Assembly: GCA_036399835.1 (NCBI GenBank)
Contig: DASWMI010000172.1
Coordinates: 1 to 26,370 of the forward strand
DNA: 26,370 nucleotides
Reading direction: 5' to 3'
Origin: DASYML01 sp036399835
GTDB lineage: Bacteria; Acidobacteriota; Blastocatellia; Pyrinomonadales; Pyrinomonadaceae
Shown: positions 6,399 through 14,876 of the stretch, one piece after another
How positions within the stretch are numbered: the first letter of the stretch is position 1
Layout of the letters: each line of letters begins with the position of its first letter
Made by a program: the position numbers and the translations under genes
Notes under the pieces: generated by a model
What the model saw: the letters and a program-made list of their open reading frames with translations, nothing else
The model's database searches: none
What the model was told of the DNA's origin: nothing

Positions 6399-8531
6399 AT
6401 GTCTTCTTCGGACAGTGGCGGGGAACATAAAGAGCTTGAAGAGTCGCGGCCTGCGGCTGCTGCTGCTCCGTTTGAGAGCCGCGTCAACTATCAGGAGTTG
6501 TTCGAGAATGCCGACGACATCATCTACACGCACGATCTGGAAGGCCACTATGCCTCCTTTAATAAGGCCGTCGAGCGCGTCGCCGGATACACGCAGGAAG
6601 AGGCCGTCAGGCTGAGTTTCCTGGAAGTCATCGCGCCGGAATATCGCTCGCTCGCGCGCGAGATGATGATGCGTAAGCTGAGGGGCGAAGATGTCACGCG
6701 CTACGAGCTGCAACTGATAAGCAAAGACGGGCGCAGGGTCTGGCTGGAGATTAACAGCCAGCTTATCTATAAGGACGGCAAGCCTGTCGGCGTGCAGGGC
6801 ATCGCGCGCGACATCACTCGCCGCAAGCACGCGCAGGAAGCGCAGGAATTTCTCAGCGAAGCCGGACGCATCATCGCTTCCTCGCTCGACTATCAGGCGA
6901 CGCTCTCCAGCGTGGCGCGGATGGCCGTCCCCAACCTGGCAGACTGGTGCGCCATTGATCTCTTCCAGGAAGACGGAGAACTCAAGCGGCTGGCCGTGGC
7001 CCACGTTGACCCGGCCAAGATTGAGTGGGCCAACGAGCTGCAACGCCGTTACCCGCAGGACATGAACGAGCCGCAGGGACTCCCCAACGTACTGCGCACG
7101 GGCCGCTCTGAGATTTACCCGGAAATTTCCGACGAGCTGCTGGTCGCCGCCGCCAGGGACGCAGAGCATTTGCAGATTATGCGCGAGATAGGCATCACCT
7201 CCGCGATGATCGTCCCGCTTTTGGCGCACGGGCGCACGCTCGGCGCGATCACCTTTATCTCAGCCGAATCGGGCCGCCGCTACGGCGATGACGACCTCAA
7301 GCTGGCCGAGAACTTGGCCGACCGCGCGGCGCTGGCGATTGACAACGCGCGGCTTTACCAGAGCGTGCAGGAAGCCAGCCGGATCAAGGATGAGTTTCTC
7401 GCCACGCTCTCGCATGAATTGCGCACGCCGCTGACAGCCATCCTCGGCTGGGCCATCATGCTCCGCACGGACAGCTTCGACCGTGAGACGACGATGCGCG
7501 CGCTCGAAACCATAGAGCGCAACGCGCGGGCGCAGACGCAGATTGTCGAAGATGTCCTTGATGTCTCGCGTATCATCACCGGCAATCTGCGACTGGACAT
7601 ACGCCCTGTCGAAATCAGCTCGGTGATAGAGGCTTCGATAGAAACCATACGCCCGACGGCTGAAGCCAAAGGCATCGCTCTCAAGACTCTCGTTGACCCC
7701 GCCGCCGAGACCATCTCTGCCGACCCCGCTCGTCTTCAACAGGTGCTCTGGAATCTGCTCTCCAACGCCGTCAAGTTTACGCCCTCGGGCGGCAGCGTAG
7801 AGGTCAGAGTCGGTCGCGCAGGCGCGCAGGCTATGATTGAGGTCAGCGATACGGGAGAGGGCATCAGCGCAAGGTTTCTGCCGCATGTCTTTGACCGCTT
7901 TCGCCAGGCCGACGGAGCTATCACGAGAAGACACGGCGGGCTGGGATTAGGACTCGCCATCGTGCGTCATCTGGTCGAGCTGCACGGCGGGACTGTTCGC
8001 GCCGCCAGTTCTGGTCCAGGTCTCGGCTCGACCTTCACGCTCACACTTCCGCTCATGCCCGCCCGGCAGGACGAGGAAAACGATGCGCGCTCAAACACTC
8101 TGTTGACCGGAGCGTCCGCGCCGCCGGAGAGCCTGCCCGCGCTGCATGGCTTGAGCGTCCTTGTGGTCGAAGATGAAGATGATACGCGCGAGGTCTTGAC
8201 GACGATGTTGGAGAGCAGAGGGGCAAGCGTCCTGATGGCTTCGTCAGCGGCAGAGGGACTCAAGCTATTGTTAGACGCCCGGCCTCATCTCTTAATCAGC
8301 GACATCGGGATGCCGGATGAAGACGGCTACGTTTTTATACGCAGGGTGCGCTCGCTGGAGATGGAAGGAGCCGGAAAAATACCGGCCATCGCGCTCACGG
8401 CCTATGCCAGGGAAGAAGACCGTATGCACGCTTTGCTGGCCGGTTATCAAGTACACGTCGCGAAACCCATCAACCCTGCTGAGCTACTCACCGTCGTCGC
8501 CAGCCTCGCCGGATTGACGGGCAGAAGTTAG
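6399..8531 (+). CDS. Soluble hybrid histidine kinase, PAS-GAF-HisKA-HATPase-REC
   Basis: The 710-residue cytoplasmic sensor has no membrane segment. Domains in order: PAS with PAC (about 28-145, ending GIARDITRRKHAQ) and GAF (about 150-318). HisKA follows with phospho-acceptor His339 in ATLSHELRTPLTAILG. The ATPase core has N-box WNLLSNAVKFTP (Asn456), DTGEGI (484-489) and GLGLGLA (514-520). A C-terminal receiver (about 585-708) carries acidic EDEDD, phospho-acceptor Asp635 in LLISDIGMPDEDGY and conserved Lys689. It would sense a small molecule or redox/light signal through PAS/GAF and pass phosphate His to Asp; the downstream phosphotransfer protein is not in the window. The ribosome site (AAGGTG) is about 11 nt from ATG 6399. 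A strong terminator follows the gene. Confidence 0.93.
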   Translation: MSSSDSGGEHKELEESRPAAAAAPFESRVNYQELFENADDIIYTHDLEGHYASFNKAVERVAGYTQEEAVRLSFLEVIAPEYRSLAREMMMRKLRGEDVTRYELQLISKDGRRVWLEINSQLIYKDGKPVGVQGIARDITRRKHAQEAQEFLSEAGRIIASSLDYQATLSSVARMAVPNLADWCAIDLFQEDGELKRLAVAHVDPAKIEWANELQRRYPQDMNEPQGLPNVLRTGRSEIYPEISDELLVAAARDAEHLQIMREIGITSAMIVPLLAHGRTLGAITFISAESGRRYGDDDLKLAENLADRAALAIDNARLYQSVQEASRIKDEFLATLSHELRTPLTAILGWAIMLRTDSFDRETTMRALETIERNARAQTQIVEDVLDVSRIITGNLRLDIRPVEISSVIEASIETIRPTAEAKGIALKTLVDPAAETISADPARLQQVLWNLLSNAVKFTPSGGSVEVRVGRAGAQAMIEVSDTGEGISARFLPHVFDRFRQADGAITRRHGGLGLGLAIVRHLVELHGGTVRAASSGPGLGSTFTLTLPLMPARQDEENDARSNTLLTGASAPPESLPALHGLSVLVVEDEDDTREVLTTMLESRGASVLMASSAAEGLKLLLDARPHLLISDIGMPDEDGYVFIRRVRSLEMEGAGKIPAIALTAYAREEDRMHALLAGYQVHVAKPINPAELLTVVASLAGLTGRS

Positions 8532-8602
8532 CCCGCTCCCTTTTAACAACCCGCCGCCCGCTATTCACGCCGCCAGCTTTAGGGAAAAGCTCGCCTCGCA
8601 TG

Positions 8603-8629
8603 ATCACCCGCGGCGGGTGATTTTGTTTT
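8603..8629 (+). terminator. Rho-independent terminator after the hybrid kinase
   Basis: ATCACCCG (8603-8610) and CGGGTGAT (8614-8621) form a perfect 8-bp GC-rich stem with a CGG loop. The stem is immediately followed by TTTTGTTTT on the plus strand. It lies 70 bp after the kinase stop codon. There is no T-tract on the other strand, so it should act only on plus-strand transcripts. Confidence 0.8.
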
Positions 8630-8636
8630 ACGATGG

Positions 8637-8870
8637 CTAAGTTTTTGAGCGCGTGCGTCCGATCTCGACAAAGACTGTGCGTTTGGTGTTGGCTGGCGCG
8701 GCAGTGCGCTGGTCCGTGCTGCAACTGCCGCATCCGGTCGCGCAGGAAGCCGCGTCGCTTTTGCCCGCGCGGAATGCTCGCAGCCGCGACCATGCGCGCC
8801 GCGCGACGTAAGTGGTCGCCGCGAGGATGATGAGGGCGACTGCAATCGCCTGCCAGTTGAGCATACGCAT
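8637..8870 (-). CDS. FeoB-associated Cys-rich membrane protein (PF12669-like)
   Basis: The 77-residue protein starts MRMLNWQAIAVALIILAATTY: a single N-terminal membrane helix (about 6-23). A basic stretch follows (RRAWSRLRAFR), then the cysteine cluster C43-x3-C47-x2-C50 in SCATGCGSCS. This layout is that of the small FeoB-associated proteins encoded beside feoB, whose cysteines may bind or pass iron at the cytoplasmic side. Its ATG overlaps the feoB stop by one base (TAATG, 8872-8868), indicating translational coupling. The last 25 residues (TDQRTAAP onward) are longer than usual for the family and show no motif. The same frame is open further upstream inside feoB, but that extension is not used because of the coupling and the family length. 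Confidence 0.8.
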   Translation of the reverse strand: MRMLNWQAIAVALIILAATTYVARRAWSRLRAFRAGKSDAASCATGCGSCSTDQRTAAPANTKRTVFVEIGRTRSKT

Positions 8871-11107
8871 TAGTTGAATCCGAGCCAGCGCCCGCCCTGA
8901 AAGGTAATCAACGAAGCTATGTAAGCGAGCACGGTCATGTAAGCGACCATAAAGAGCGGCCAGCGCCAGGAGTTGGTCTCGCGTCGCACGATGGCGACGG
9001 TTGACATACATTGGCAGGCGAGCACGAAGAAGACCATCATCGAAAGCGCGACGAGCGGCGTCCAGGCCCTGCTCCCGTCCGGTCGCTTCGCCTCGCGCAC
9101 GGCCTTGATGAGAGAATCTGTCTGCGCCTCGTCGCCATCGCCAGCGTTATAGATGATGCTCAGGGTCGCAACTAGCGTCTCGCGCGCGGCGAAAGAAGAG
9201 ATGAGCGCTACTCCCATCTTCCAATCGAAGCCGAGCGGCGCGATAAAGGGTTCTAAAAGACGACCCCCCCGCCCTGCGAAACTGTTGCGCAACTGCTCGC
9301 CATGCTTATCGCTCACCGCTGCTGCTGTCTGCTGCGCCTGAGTCTCTGGCCTTGAATTGTCAGTCGTGCCCGCCGTGCCTGAGTTGTTCTCAACGGCAGC
9401 CGCTGGCGCGCTCACTTGCTCGTGCGCGTTTGAGCGCGGAAAGGTGGCGAGCGCCCAGAGGATAATCGAGATGGCTAGGATGACCGTGCCCGCGCGTTTG
9501 AGGAAAAGCCCCGCGCGCGTCAGCATGACCTGCACGATGGAGAGAGGATTGGGCCAGCGATAGGGCGGCAACTCAAGAACTAAGGGCGGCGCGGGCGATT
9601 TCAAAATCGTGTGCTTTAAAATCCACGCGACGCAGATGGCGACCGTTATCCCCAATAGGTACATCGCCATAATCATCAACGCGCCGACAGAGACAAGGCC
9701 GAACAGCTTCTGGCCCGAAAAGAATGCCGCGATCATCAGCGTGTAGACGGGCAGCCGCGCGGAGCAGCTCATGAAGGGCGCGATCATGATGGTCGCCAGA
9801 CGGTCTTTCGGGTTGTCAATCGTGCGCGTCGCCATGATGCCCGGAATCGCACAGGCAAAGCTGCTCAGGAGCGGCATAAAGGCTTTGCCGTGCAGACCTA
9901 CTCCGCGCATCAGCCTGTCCATCAGGAAGGCCGCGCGCGACATATAGCCTGTATCTTCCAGAATCGCTATAAAGAAGAAGAGCAACAGAATCTGCGGCAG
10001 AAAGACGACTACGCCGCCGACTCCCGCAATCACCCCGTCAACCAGCAGGTCCGCCAGCAGCCCCTCCGGGAGCATTGCGCGCACCATGTCGCCGAGCACG
10101 CCGAAACCCTGGTCCAGCAAGTCCATCGGCAGCTTGGCCCAGGAGAAGATGGCTTGAAAGACGAGCAGCATAATCGTGATGAGAATCAGAGGCCCGAAGA
10201 GTTTATGCGTCAGGATGCGGTCAATGCGTTCGGAGGTCGAGAGGCTCGGAGCATTATCAGCGCCGCCGACGGCTTCGCTTGCGACCCTTTCGATAAAGTC
10301 ATAACGCGCCAGCAGAGGCTCTTGCCACCATCGCGGATTGCCCGTCGAGAGACGCTCGCGCGCGCGCGCGACCGCTGCGCGACGCTGCTCCTCCAAAGGC
10401 AGCTCGTCAACATAAAGCTCGCGTATGGCGTTATAGCGTGCCTCTAAACCTTTCTCCGTGCCGAGCAGTTCTTCCAGCTCTTTTTCCGCTCTTTCCGAGA
10501 GAGGCCAGGCCGTGCTCGCTCGGCTTTCCGTCGCGGCTTCTATCACCGCAGAGGCGAGCGCGTCCGTGCCCTCGCGCCTGGCAGCCCTGACCGGCACGAC
10601 TCTCAGGCCCAGGGTCTTTGAGAGCCGCTCGGCGTTGATTTCAAGATGACGGCGCTCCGCCATATCAACCATCGTCAGGGCCAGCACAACGGGCAGGCCA
10701 TACTCCATGAGCTGCGTGACGAGATAAAGATTACGCTCAAGGTTGGTCGCGTCAACGACCGCGACGATGACATCCGGCGCTGGCAGGTTCTGTATGCGGC
10801 CCGTCAGGACGTTGCGAGCTATCTCTTCATCGAGCGAGGAAGCGTCAAGGCTGTAGAGGCCGGGCAGGTCAATGAGACGCGCGGGGGGCGTGGCGGGCGC
10901 GAGCGTCCAGGCTCCCTCTTTGCGCTCGACCGTCACGCCAGGATAGTTGGCGACCTTCTGCCTGAGTCCGGTCAGGGCATTAAAGAGCGTCGTCTTGCCT
11001 GAGTTCGGATTGCCCGCCAGCGCCACCGTCAGAGACCTTGAGACGCGCGGCGCATCTGCTTTCGGAAGCTGTTCGGACAGGGAAGGGGATTCGAGGATAC
11101 TGCTCAT
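8870..11107 (-). CDS. feoB: Ferrous iron transporter FeoB
   Basis: The 745-residue inner-membrane Fe(II) transporter has an N-terminal G domain. G1 is GNPNSGKTT (32-40), G2 Thr lies in YPGVTVERKEG, G3 is DLPGLYSL (80-87), and G4 reads TMVD (145-148) where Asn is usual. The membrane part starts near residue 300 and keeps the gate-like blocks (YMSRAAFLMDRLM, PLLSSFACAIPGIMATR, MSCSARLPVY) and the late FFVLACQCMSTVAIVRRE. A low-complexity hydrophilic stretch of about 45 residues (from AHEQVSAP) interrupts the C-terminal membrane half. It lies 79 bp after feoA and overlaps the Cys-rich partner gene, giving an operon feoA-feoB-partner. Regulation by iron through the operator at feoA is likely. Confidence 0.96.
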   Translation of the reverse strand: MSSILESPSLSEQLPKADAPRVSRSLTVALAGNPNSGKTTLFNALTGLRQKVANYPGVTVERKEGAWTLAPATPPARLIDLPGLYSLDASSLDEEIARNVLTGRIQNLPAPDVIVAVVDATNLERNLYLVTQLMEYGLPVVLALTMVDMAERRHLEINAERLSKTLGLRVVPVRAARREGTDALASAVIEAATESRASTAWPLSERAEKELEELLGTEKGLEARYNAIRELYVDELPLEEQRRAAVARARERLSTGNPRWWQEPLLARYDFIERVASEAVGGADNAPSLSTSERIDRILTHKLFGPLILITIMLLVFQAIFSWAKLPMDLLDQGFGVLGDMVRAMLPEGLLADLLVDGVIAGVGGVVVFLPQILLLFFFIAILEDTGYMSRAAFLMDRLMRGVGLHGKAFMPLLSSFACAIPGIMATRTIDNPKDRLATIMIAPFMSCSARLPVYTLMIAAFFSGQKLFGLVSVGALMIMAMYLLGITVAICVAWILKHTILKSPAPPLVLELPPYRWPNPLSIVQVMLTRAGLFLKRAGTVILAISIILWALATFPRSNAHEQVSAPAAAVENNSGTAGTTDNSRPETQAQQTAAAVSDKHGEQLRNSFAGRGGRLLEPFIAPLGFDWKMGVALISSFAARETLVATLSIIYNAGDGDEAQTDSLIKAVREAKRPDGSRAWTPLVALSMMVFFVLACQCMSTVAIVRRETNSWRWPLFMVAYMTVLAYIASLITFQGGRWLGFN

Positions 11108-11186
11108 AGTGAAGTGAAATGCGACGAGTCAGGCTTGACGAAAGCGGCTCTCTTCAACTGCTCTCTTAAACTTGAGAGACGCTGCC

Positions 11187-11477
11187 TCAGGCTTCTGCGC
11201 TGATGACGGAGATCATCTCTGCTTCGCTGCGGCGCAGCGCCAGATGATAGCCGCGCACGCGGACCTCTAAAGGATCGCCGAGCGGAGCGGACTTGATGAC
11301 GCGAATCGGCGCTCCGGGAATGACTCCCATCTCCATCAGACGGCGCGGCATAGAGCCTGTGCCATTGACGGCGACGACGCGCGCCTGTACGCCTACGGGC
11401 AACCCGGCCAGCGTCGAAGTCTGCTTCTCGTCAGCTTCCGTAAAGGAGAGATTCTGGATGGCGATTTCGTTGAGCAT
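11187..11477 (-). CDS. feoA: FeoA domain protein
   Basis: The 96-residue cytoplasmic SH3-like protein aids FeoB function. Core signature: LAGLPVGVQARVVAV, then MPRRLMEMGVIPGAPIRV, APLGDPLEVRVRGYHLALRRSEAEMISV, which spans the whole FeoA fold. The reading frame is open up to 11633, but the promoter at 11597-11569 would start transcripts near 11562. That excludes the longer starts, so ATG 11477 is chosen, although its ribosome binding site is poor. The first 20 residues (MLNEIAIQNLSFTEADEKQT) are an extension before the domain. It is the first gene of the feoA-feoB-Cys-rich operon. The stretch before feoB contains a small stem (CTCTC/GAGAG, near 11161-11176). Confidence 0.9.
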   Translation of the reverse strand: MLNEIAIQNLSFTEADEKQTSTLAGLPVGVQARVVAVNGTGSMPRRLMEMGVIPGAPIRVIKSAPLGDPLEVRVRGYHLALRRSEAEMISVISAEA

Positions 11478-11568
11478 GATTTGTGGACCGTTTTTATTAA
11501 GCTCGGAAAATTTATCAAAACTCTGAGCGGGCGAGCGTGCCTTGCGCGCACTCTCAGACCGCATCTCT

Positions 11569-11597
11569 AAGATAGCCGAAATGAAATTAAATTTCAA
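11569..11597 (-). promoter_or_regulatory. Promoter of the feo operon
   Basis: On the minus strand TTGAAA (11597-11592) is followed by exactly 17 nt and TATCTT (11574-11569), 5 of 6 and 4 of 6 matches to sigma70 consensus. The start site would fall near 11562, giving a leader of about 85 nt before the feoA ATG. The -35 hexamer lies inside the palindrome described separately. Confidence 0.55.
11582..11596. promoter_or_regulatory. Putative Fur-type operator at the feo promoter
   Basis: TGAAATT-A-AATTTCA is a perfect 7-1-7 inverted repeat, the same architecture as the Fur box core TGATAAT-N-ATTATCA, with 5 of 7 bases per half-site identical. Flanking bases extend imperfect symmetry to 11 bp each side, and another AATTTC hexamer lies at 11596-11601. 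It covers the -35 hexamer and part of the spacer, so a bound repressor would block RNA polymerase. The regulator itself is not in the window. Confidence 0.55.
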
Positions 11598-11817
11598 TTT
11601 CAAAGGGTCGGGGAGCAGCTTCGGTTCTCTCAATCGCTCAGCCTGGGGTCAGCGTGCGCGCTTTCTGTGCTTTGACGAGTGCCGTTTGCAAGCTCGCTAG
11701 CGCGCTTAATTGAACTCAGTTAGAATGTGGTTTGTTAAGCTGTGGTGAACTTCAGAGATCGAACCTGCCAGTCAACGGCTCTCGTTTCGCGTGCAGGCGT
11801 TAAAGCTTGAGAGCAGC

Positions 11818-14595
11818 ATGAGCACACCCATCCCCCAGGGCACTCGTCTGGGCCACTATGAAATCAGGTCTCGCATCGGCGCGGGCGGTATGGGTGAGGT
11901 CTACCTGGCACGCGACCTACAACTGGACCGCACGGTCGCCCTCAAAATCCTGCTCGCCAGGATGGCCCAAACTTCTAAAGGCTTGAGCCGTTTTACGCAG
12001 GAGGCAAGGTCTGCGTCGAAACTCAATCACCCGAACGTCTCGCATATTTATGAGTTGGGAGAGCAGGCTGGCTATAGCTTTATCGCGATGGAGTATGTCG
12101 AAGGCAAGACGCTTAGGCAGCTGATGAGCGATACGGAGCTGGACCTGGAAACCGTGCTCGACATCGGCGCGCAGGTCGCCAACGCTCTGGCGGCGGCGCA
12201 CGCCGCGGGGATCGTGCATCGTGATATTAAGCCGGAGAATATCATGGTGCGAACGGACGGGCTGGTCAAAGTCCTGGACTTCGGAATCGCCAGGAATACC
12301 GTGCAGCAGTCTGCGCTGCCTGAAGCCCCGACCGTGATTGATACCAACCCTGGCGTCGTGCTCGGCACTTCCTTCTACATGTCGCCGGAGCAGGTGCGCG
12401 GCCTGGAGGTTGACGCGCGCGCAGACATCTGGAGTCTCGGGATAGTGCTTTTCGAGATGCTCACGGGGCAAGTGCCCTTTGAAGGCGAGACCCCGATTGA
12501 TGTCGCCCTCGCCATTCTGGATAAAGAGCCGCCCGCGTTGTCGGACTTTGTCGAAGGAGTCCCAGAATCGCTCGACGAGCTGGTTGCCAAAGCCTTACGC
12601 AAGGATAAGGAGGAGCGGCAACAGACGGCCAGAGAGCTGCTGGCGGACCTGCGCAGGCTCCATCACAGACTGAAATTCGGAGAGACGCGCGAACGCTACA
12701 ACTCTTCGGAATCAAACAACGGGCGACTGAAAACAACCGGCTATCGAAAGGTCCCCTACGATACCGCGAGAAAGTCTGCTGCGCGGACGAAGGCGACGGG
12801 AGATGTGCGGGGCTTAAAGTCTGTGTGGGCCAGCCTCAAGCGTTCGAGGTCTATCGCGCTGGCTCTGGCCGTTGTTATCATCCTGATGCTGGGAATCGGT
12901 TTCGCGCTCTACAAGTATGCTCATCGTCGCGCCTCTCAAGAGCTTCTTTTTCAGCAGACAAAATTATCCAAGCTGACGGCCACGGGCAAGACGACGCGGG
13001 CCGTCATCTCGCCCGATGGCAGATACATCGCCTACGTGATGGACGAGGGCGGGCAGCAAAGCCTCTGGCTCAAACAGGTGATGATTGCCAACAGCAATCT
13101 GGAAAGAATCCCGCTGATGGAAATCGTCTATCGCGGGCTGACCTTCTCGCCCGACGGGAACTACATCTACTACGTCGCGCAGGAGAAGAACAACCCGATA
13201 CAGGTGCTCTATCAAGTGGCCGTGCTTCAGGGCGAGCCGCGCAGAGTGCTGGTCAATATAGACAGCCCCGTGAGCTTCTCGCCCGACGGCAGCCGCTTCG
13301 CTTTTGTCCGGCGGCAGAGAGACAGGGGCGAGGATGTGTTGATGATAGCGAACGCCGACGGGACAGCCGAGCGGAGCCTTTTTACGCGCTCCGGGAACGA
13401 CTTTTTCTCCATCGGCGGGCCTGCCTGGTCGCCCGACGGCGAAACGGTCGCGTGCGCCGCCGGGACCAAGACCGGAGGGCGCTCGATGTCTCTGGTCCAG
13501 GTGCGTGTCGCGGACGGCGTAGAGCAGCCAATCTCTTCCGGCAAGTGGTCCGATGTTGGGCGCATCGCCTGGCTGCCGGACATGAGCGGTCTCTTCGTGG
13601 TTGCCACCGAGACAGGCTCTACGCTCTCGCAGGTCTGGCATCTCTCGTACCCGTATGGCGCGGCGCGGAAGGTGACTAACGACCTGACGGATTACCGCGA
13701 CCTCAGTCTCACTTCTGATTCCCGCTCGCTGGCGACTGTCCGCCTCGAATCGCGTATCAATGTCTGGACCAATACGCTCGCGGACGTCGGACGCGCGCGG
13801 CAGATTACCTCTGGCATCGGGCAGGATGACGGCGTCAAGGGCATCGCCTGGACGCCCGACGGAAGGATCGTTTATGTCTCGAAGGCGAGCGGCAGTCAGG
13901 ACATCTGGACGATGCAGGCGGACGGCACGAACCCCAGGCAGTTGACGACGCCCGCGACCCGCGCAGATGTCTACCCGTCCGTCACGCCAGATGGCCGCTA
14001 TATCATTTTCGTTTCCAACCGCGAAGGCAATTCAAATATCTGGCGGATGGCGCTGGACGGCTCAAGCCCTACGCGGCTGACCGACGGCAGCGGCGAAGAG
14101 TTTCCGAACTGTTCGCCGGACGGCAAGTGGGTGGTCTACACGGAGACAGGCTCAAGCCGTTTTAGTATCTGGAAAGTAGCGGTCGAGGGCGGCCCGCCCG
14201 CGCAGATTACAGACAGGCTCTCGCAATGGCCCGTCGTCTCAAGGGATGGAAAACTGATTGCCTGCTGGTATCGAGAAGATTCCGCACAGCCCTGGCGTAT
14301 CGCTGTCATCCCCTTTGAAGGCGGGCAGCCCCTCAAGATGTTCGATGTGCCCGCGACGGTCAGCACCTCAATCCCCGTGCGCTGGTCACCGGACGGTCGC
14401 GCCGTGACCTACATCGAAACCGTCGGCGGCGTCTCAAACATCTGGAGCCAGCCCCTCGTCGGTGGGCCAACGAAGTTAACAGACTTCAAATCGGACCAGA
14501 TACTCTGGTTCGACTGGTCGCACGACGGCAGGCAGTTGGCCTTTGCACGCGGCAACATCACGAGCGATGTTGTCCTCATCAGCGATTCCAAATAG
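11818..14595 (+). CDS. Membrane Ser/Thr protein kinase with C-terminal PD40/TolB-like beta-propeller
   Basis: The protein has 925 residues from ATG 11818, which is favoured over GTG 11791 because a GAGAG box precedes it. Residues about 11-285 are a Hanks-type kinase: GAGGMGEVY P-loop, VALK with Lys43, IVHRDIKPEN with catalytic Asp136, DFG at 154-156, and MSPEQ. A basic linker leads to one membrane helix (about 344-367). The rest is a periplasmic propeller with many SPDG-type strands (ISPDGRYIAYV, FSPDGNYIYYV, WSPDGETVACA, ending LSHDGRQLAFA-like repeats), as in TolB/PD40 proteins. The likely role is transmembrane signalling or a scaffold with an outside sensor; substrates are unknown. It is divergent from feoA across about 340 bp. 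No clear promoter or terminator was found. Confidence 0.9.
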   Translation: MSTPIPQGTRLGHYEIRSRIGAGGMGEVYLARDLQLDRTVALKILLARMAQTSKGLSRFTQEARSASKLNHPNVSHIYELGEQAGYSFIAMEYVEGKTLRQLMSDTELDLETVLDIGAQVANALAAAHAAGIVHRDIKPENIMVRTDGLVKVLDFGIARNTVQQSALPEAPTVIDTNPGVVLGTSFYMSPEQVRGLEVDARADIWSLGIVLFEMLTGQVPFEGETPIDVALAILDKEPPALSDFVEGVPESLDELVAKALRKDKEERQQTARELLADLRRLHHRLKFGETRERYNSSESNNGRLKTTGYRKVPYDTARKSAARTKATGDVRGLKSVWASLKRSRSIALALAVVIILMLGIGFALYKYAHRRASQELLFQQTKLSKLTATGKTTRAVISPDGRYIAYVMDEGGQQSLWLKQVMIANSNLERIPLMEIVYRGLTFSPDGNYIYYVAQEKNNPIQVLYQVAVLQGEPRRVLVNIDSPVSFSPDGSRFAFVRRQRDRGEDVLMIANADGTAERSLFTRSGNDFFSIGGPAWSPDGETVACAAGTKTGGRSMSLVQVRVADGVEQPISSGKWSDVGRIAWLPDMSGLFVVATETGSTLSQVWHLSYPYGAARKVTNDLTDYRDLSLTSDSRSLATVRLESRINVWTNTLADVGRARQITSGIGQDDGVKGIAWTPDGRIVYVSKASGSQDIWTMQADGTNPRQLTTPATRADVYPSVTPDGRYIIFVSNREGNSNIWRMALDGSSPTRLTDGSGEEFPNCSPDGKWVVYTETGSSRFSIWKVAVEGGPPAQITDRLSQWPVVSRDGKLIACWYREDSAQPWRIAVIPFEGGQPLKMFDVPATVSTSIPVRWSPDGRAVTYIETVGGVSNIWSQPLVGGPTKLTDFKSDQILWFDWSHDGRQLAFARGNITSDVVLISDSK

Positions 14596-14841
14596 AGCGA
14601 CATGGACCACAATGAAAAATTACAGCTCCACGTCTCCGCGCGGGCCGGTGATTGATAACAAGTCAACCGTACATCCGGGAAGTATAAAAGCCATGCAAGG
14701 TTGTCTCTCATCGTGCGCGCAGTTGGTCCAGAGCAGGAGAGCCGCTGCCATCTTGAGAGCGCCGTCTTGACAGGCTCGGTTGAGCATCCGGCGTGTTCTG
14801 GACCATGAGCCTTGATGTGCGCGTGGAAGGTGGTACGCTCA

Positions 14842-14870
14842 TTGCAATAGCGTCCCGCTGTTAAGATAAA
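14842..14870 (+). promoter_or_regulatory. Candidate promoter for a structured RNA or long leader
   Basis: TTGCAA (14842-14847), a 17-nt spacer and GATAAA (14865-14870) match the sigma70 hexamers at 4 of 6 positions each. Transcripts would start near 14877 and run into three hairpins. Either hexamer alone would be unconvincing; the exact spacing raises it slightly. Confidence 0.35.
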
Positions 14871-14876
14871 GAAGGG

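Noticed and set aside
8603..8629. Terminator stem acting also for the feo operon on the minus strand
   Set aside because: On the minus strand the stem is not followed by a T-tract, so only plus-strand termination is supported.
11478..11633. 52-residue N-terminal extension of FeoA
   Set aside because: The promoter with a 17-nt spacer at 11597-11569 would start transcripts inside this stretch, the extension lacks homology, and the FeoA domain begins only after 11477.
14692..14770. Short frame starting MQGCLSSCAQ with a TATAAA just upstream
   Set aside because: It would be only 25 residues, with no ribosome site, no -35 box and no recognisable peptide family.
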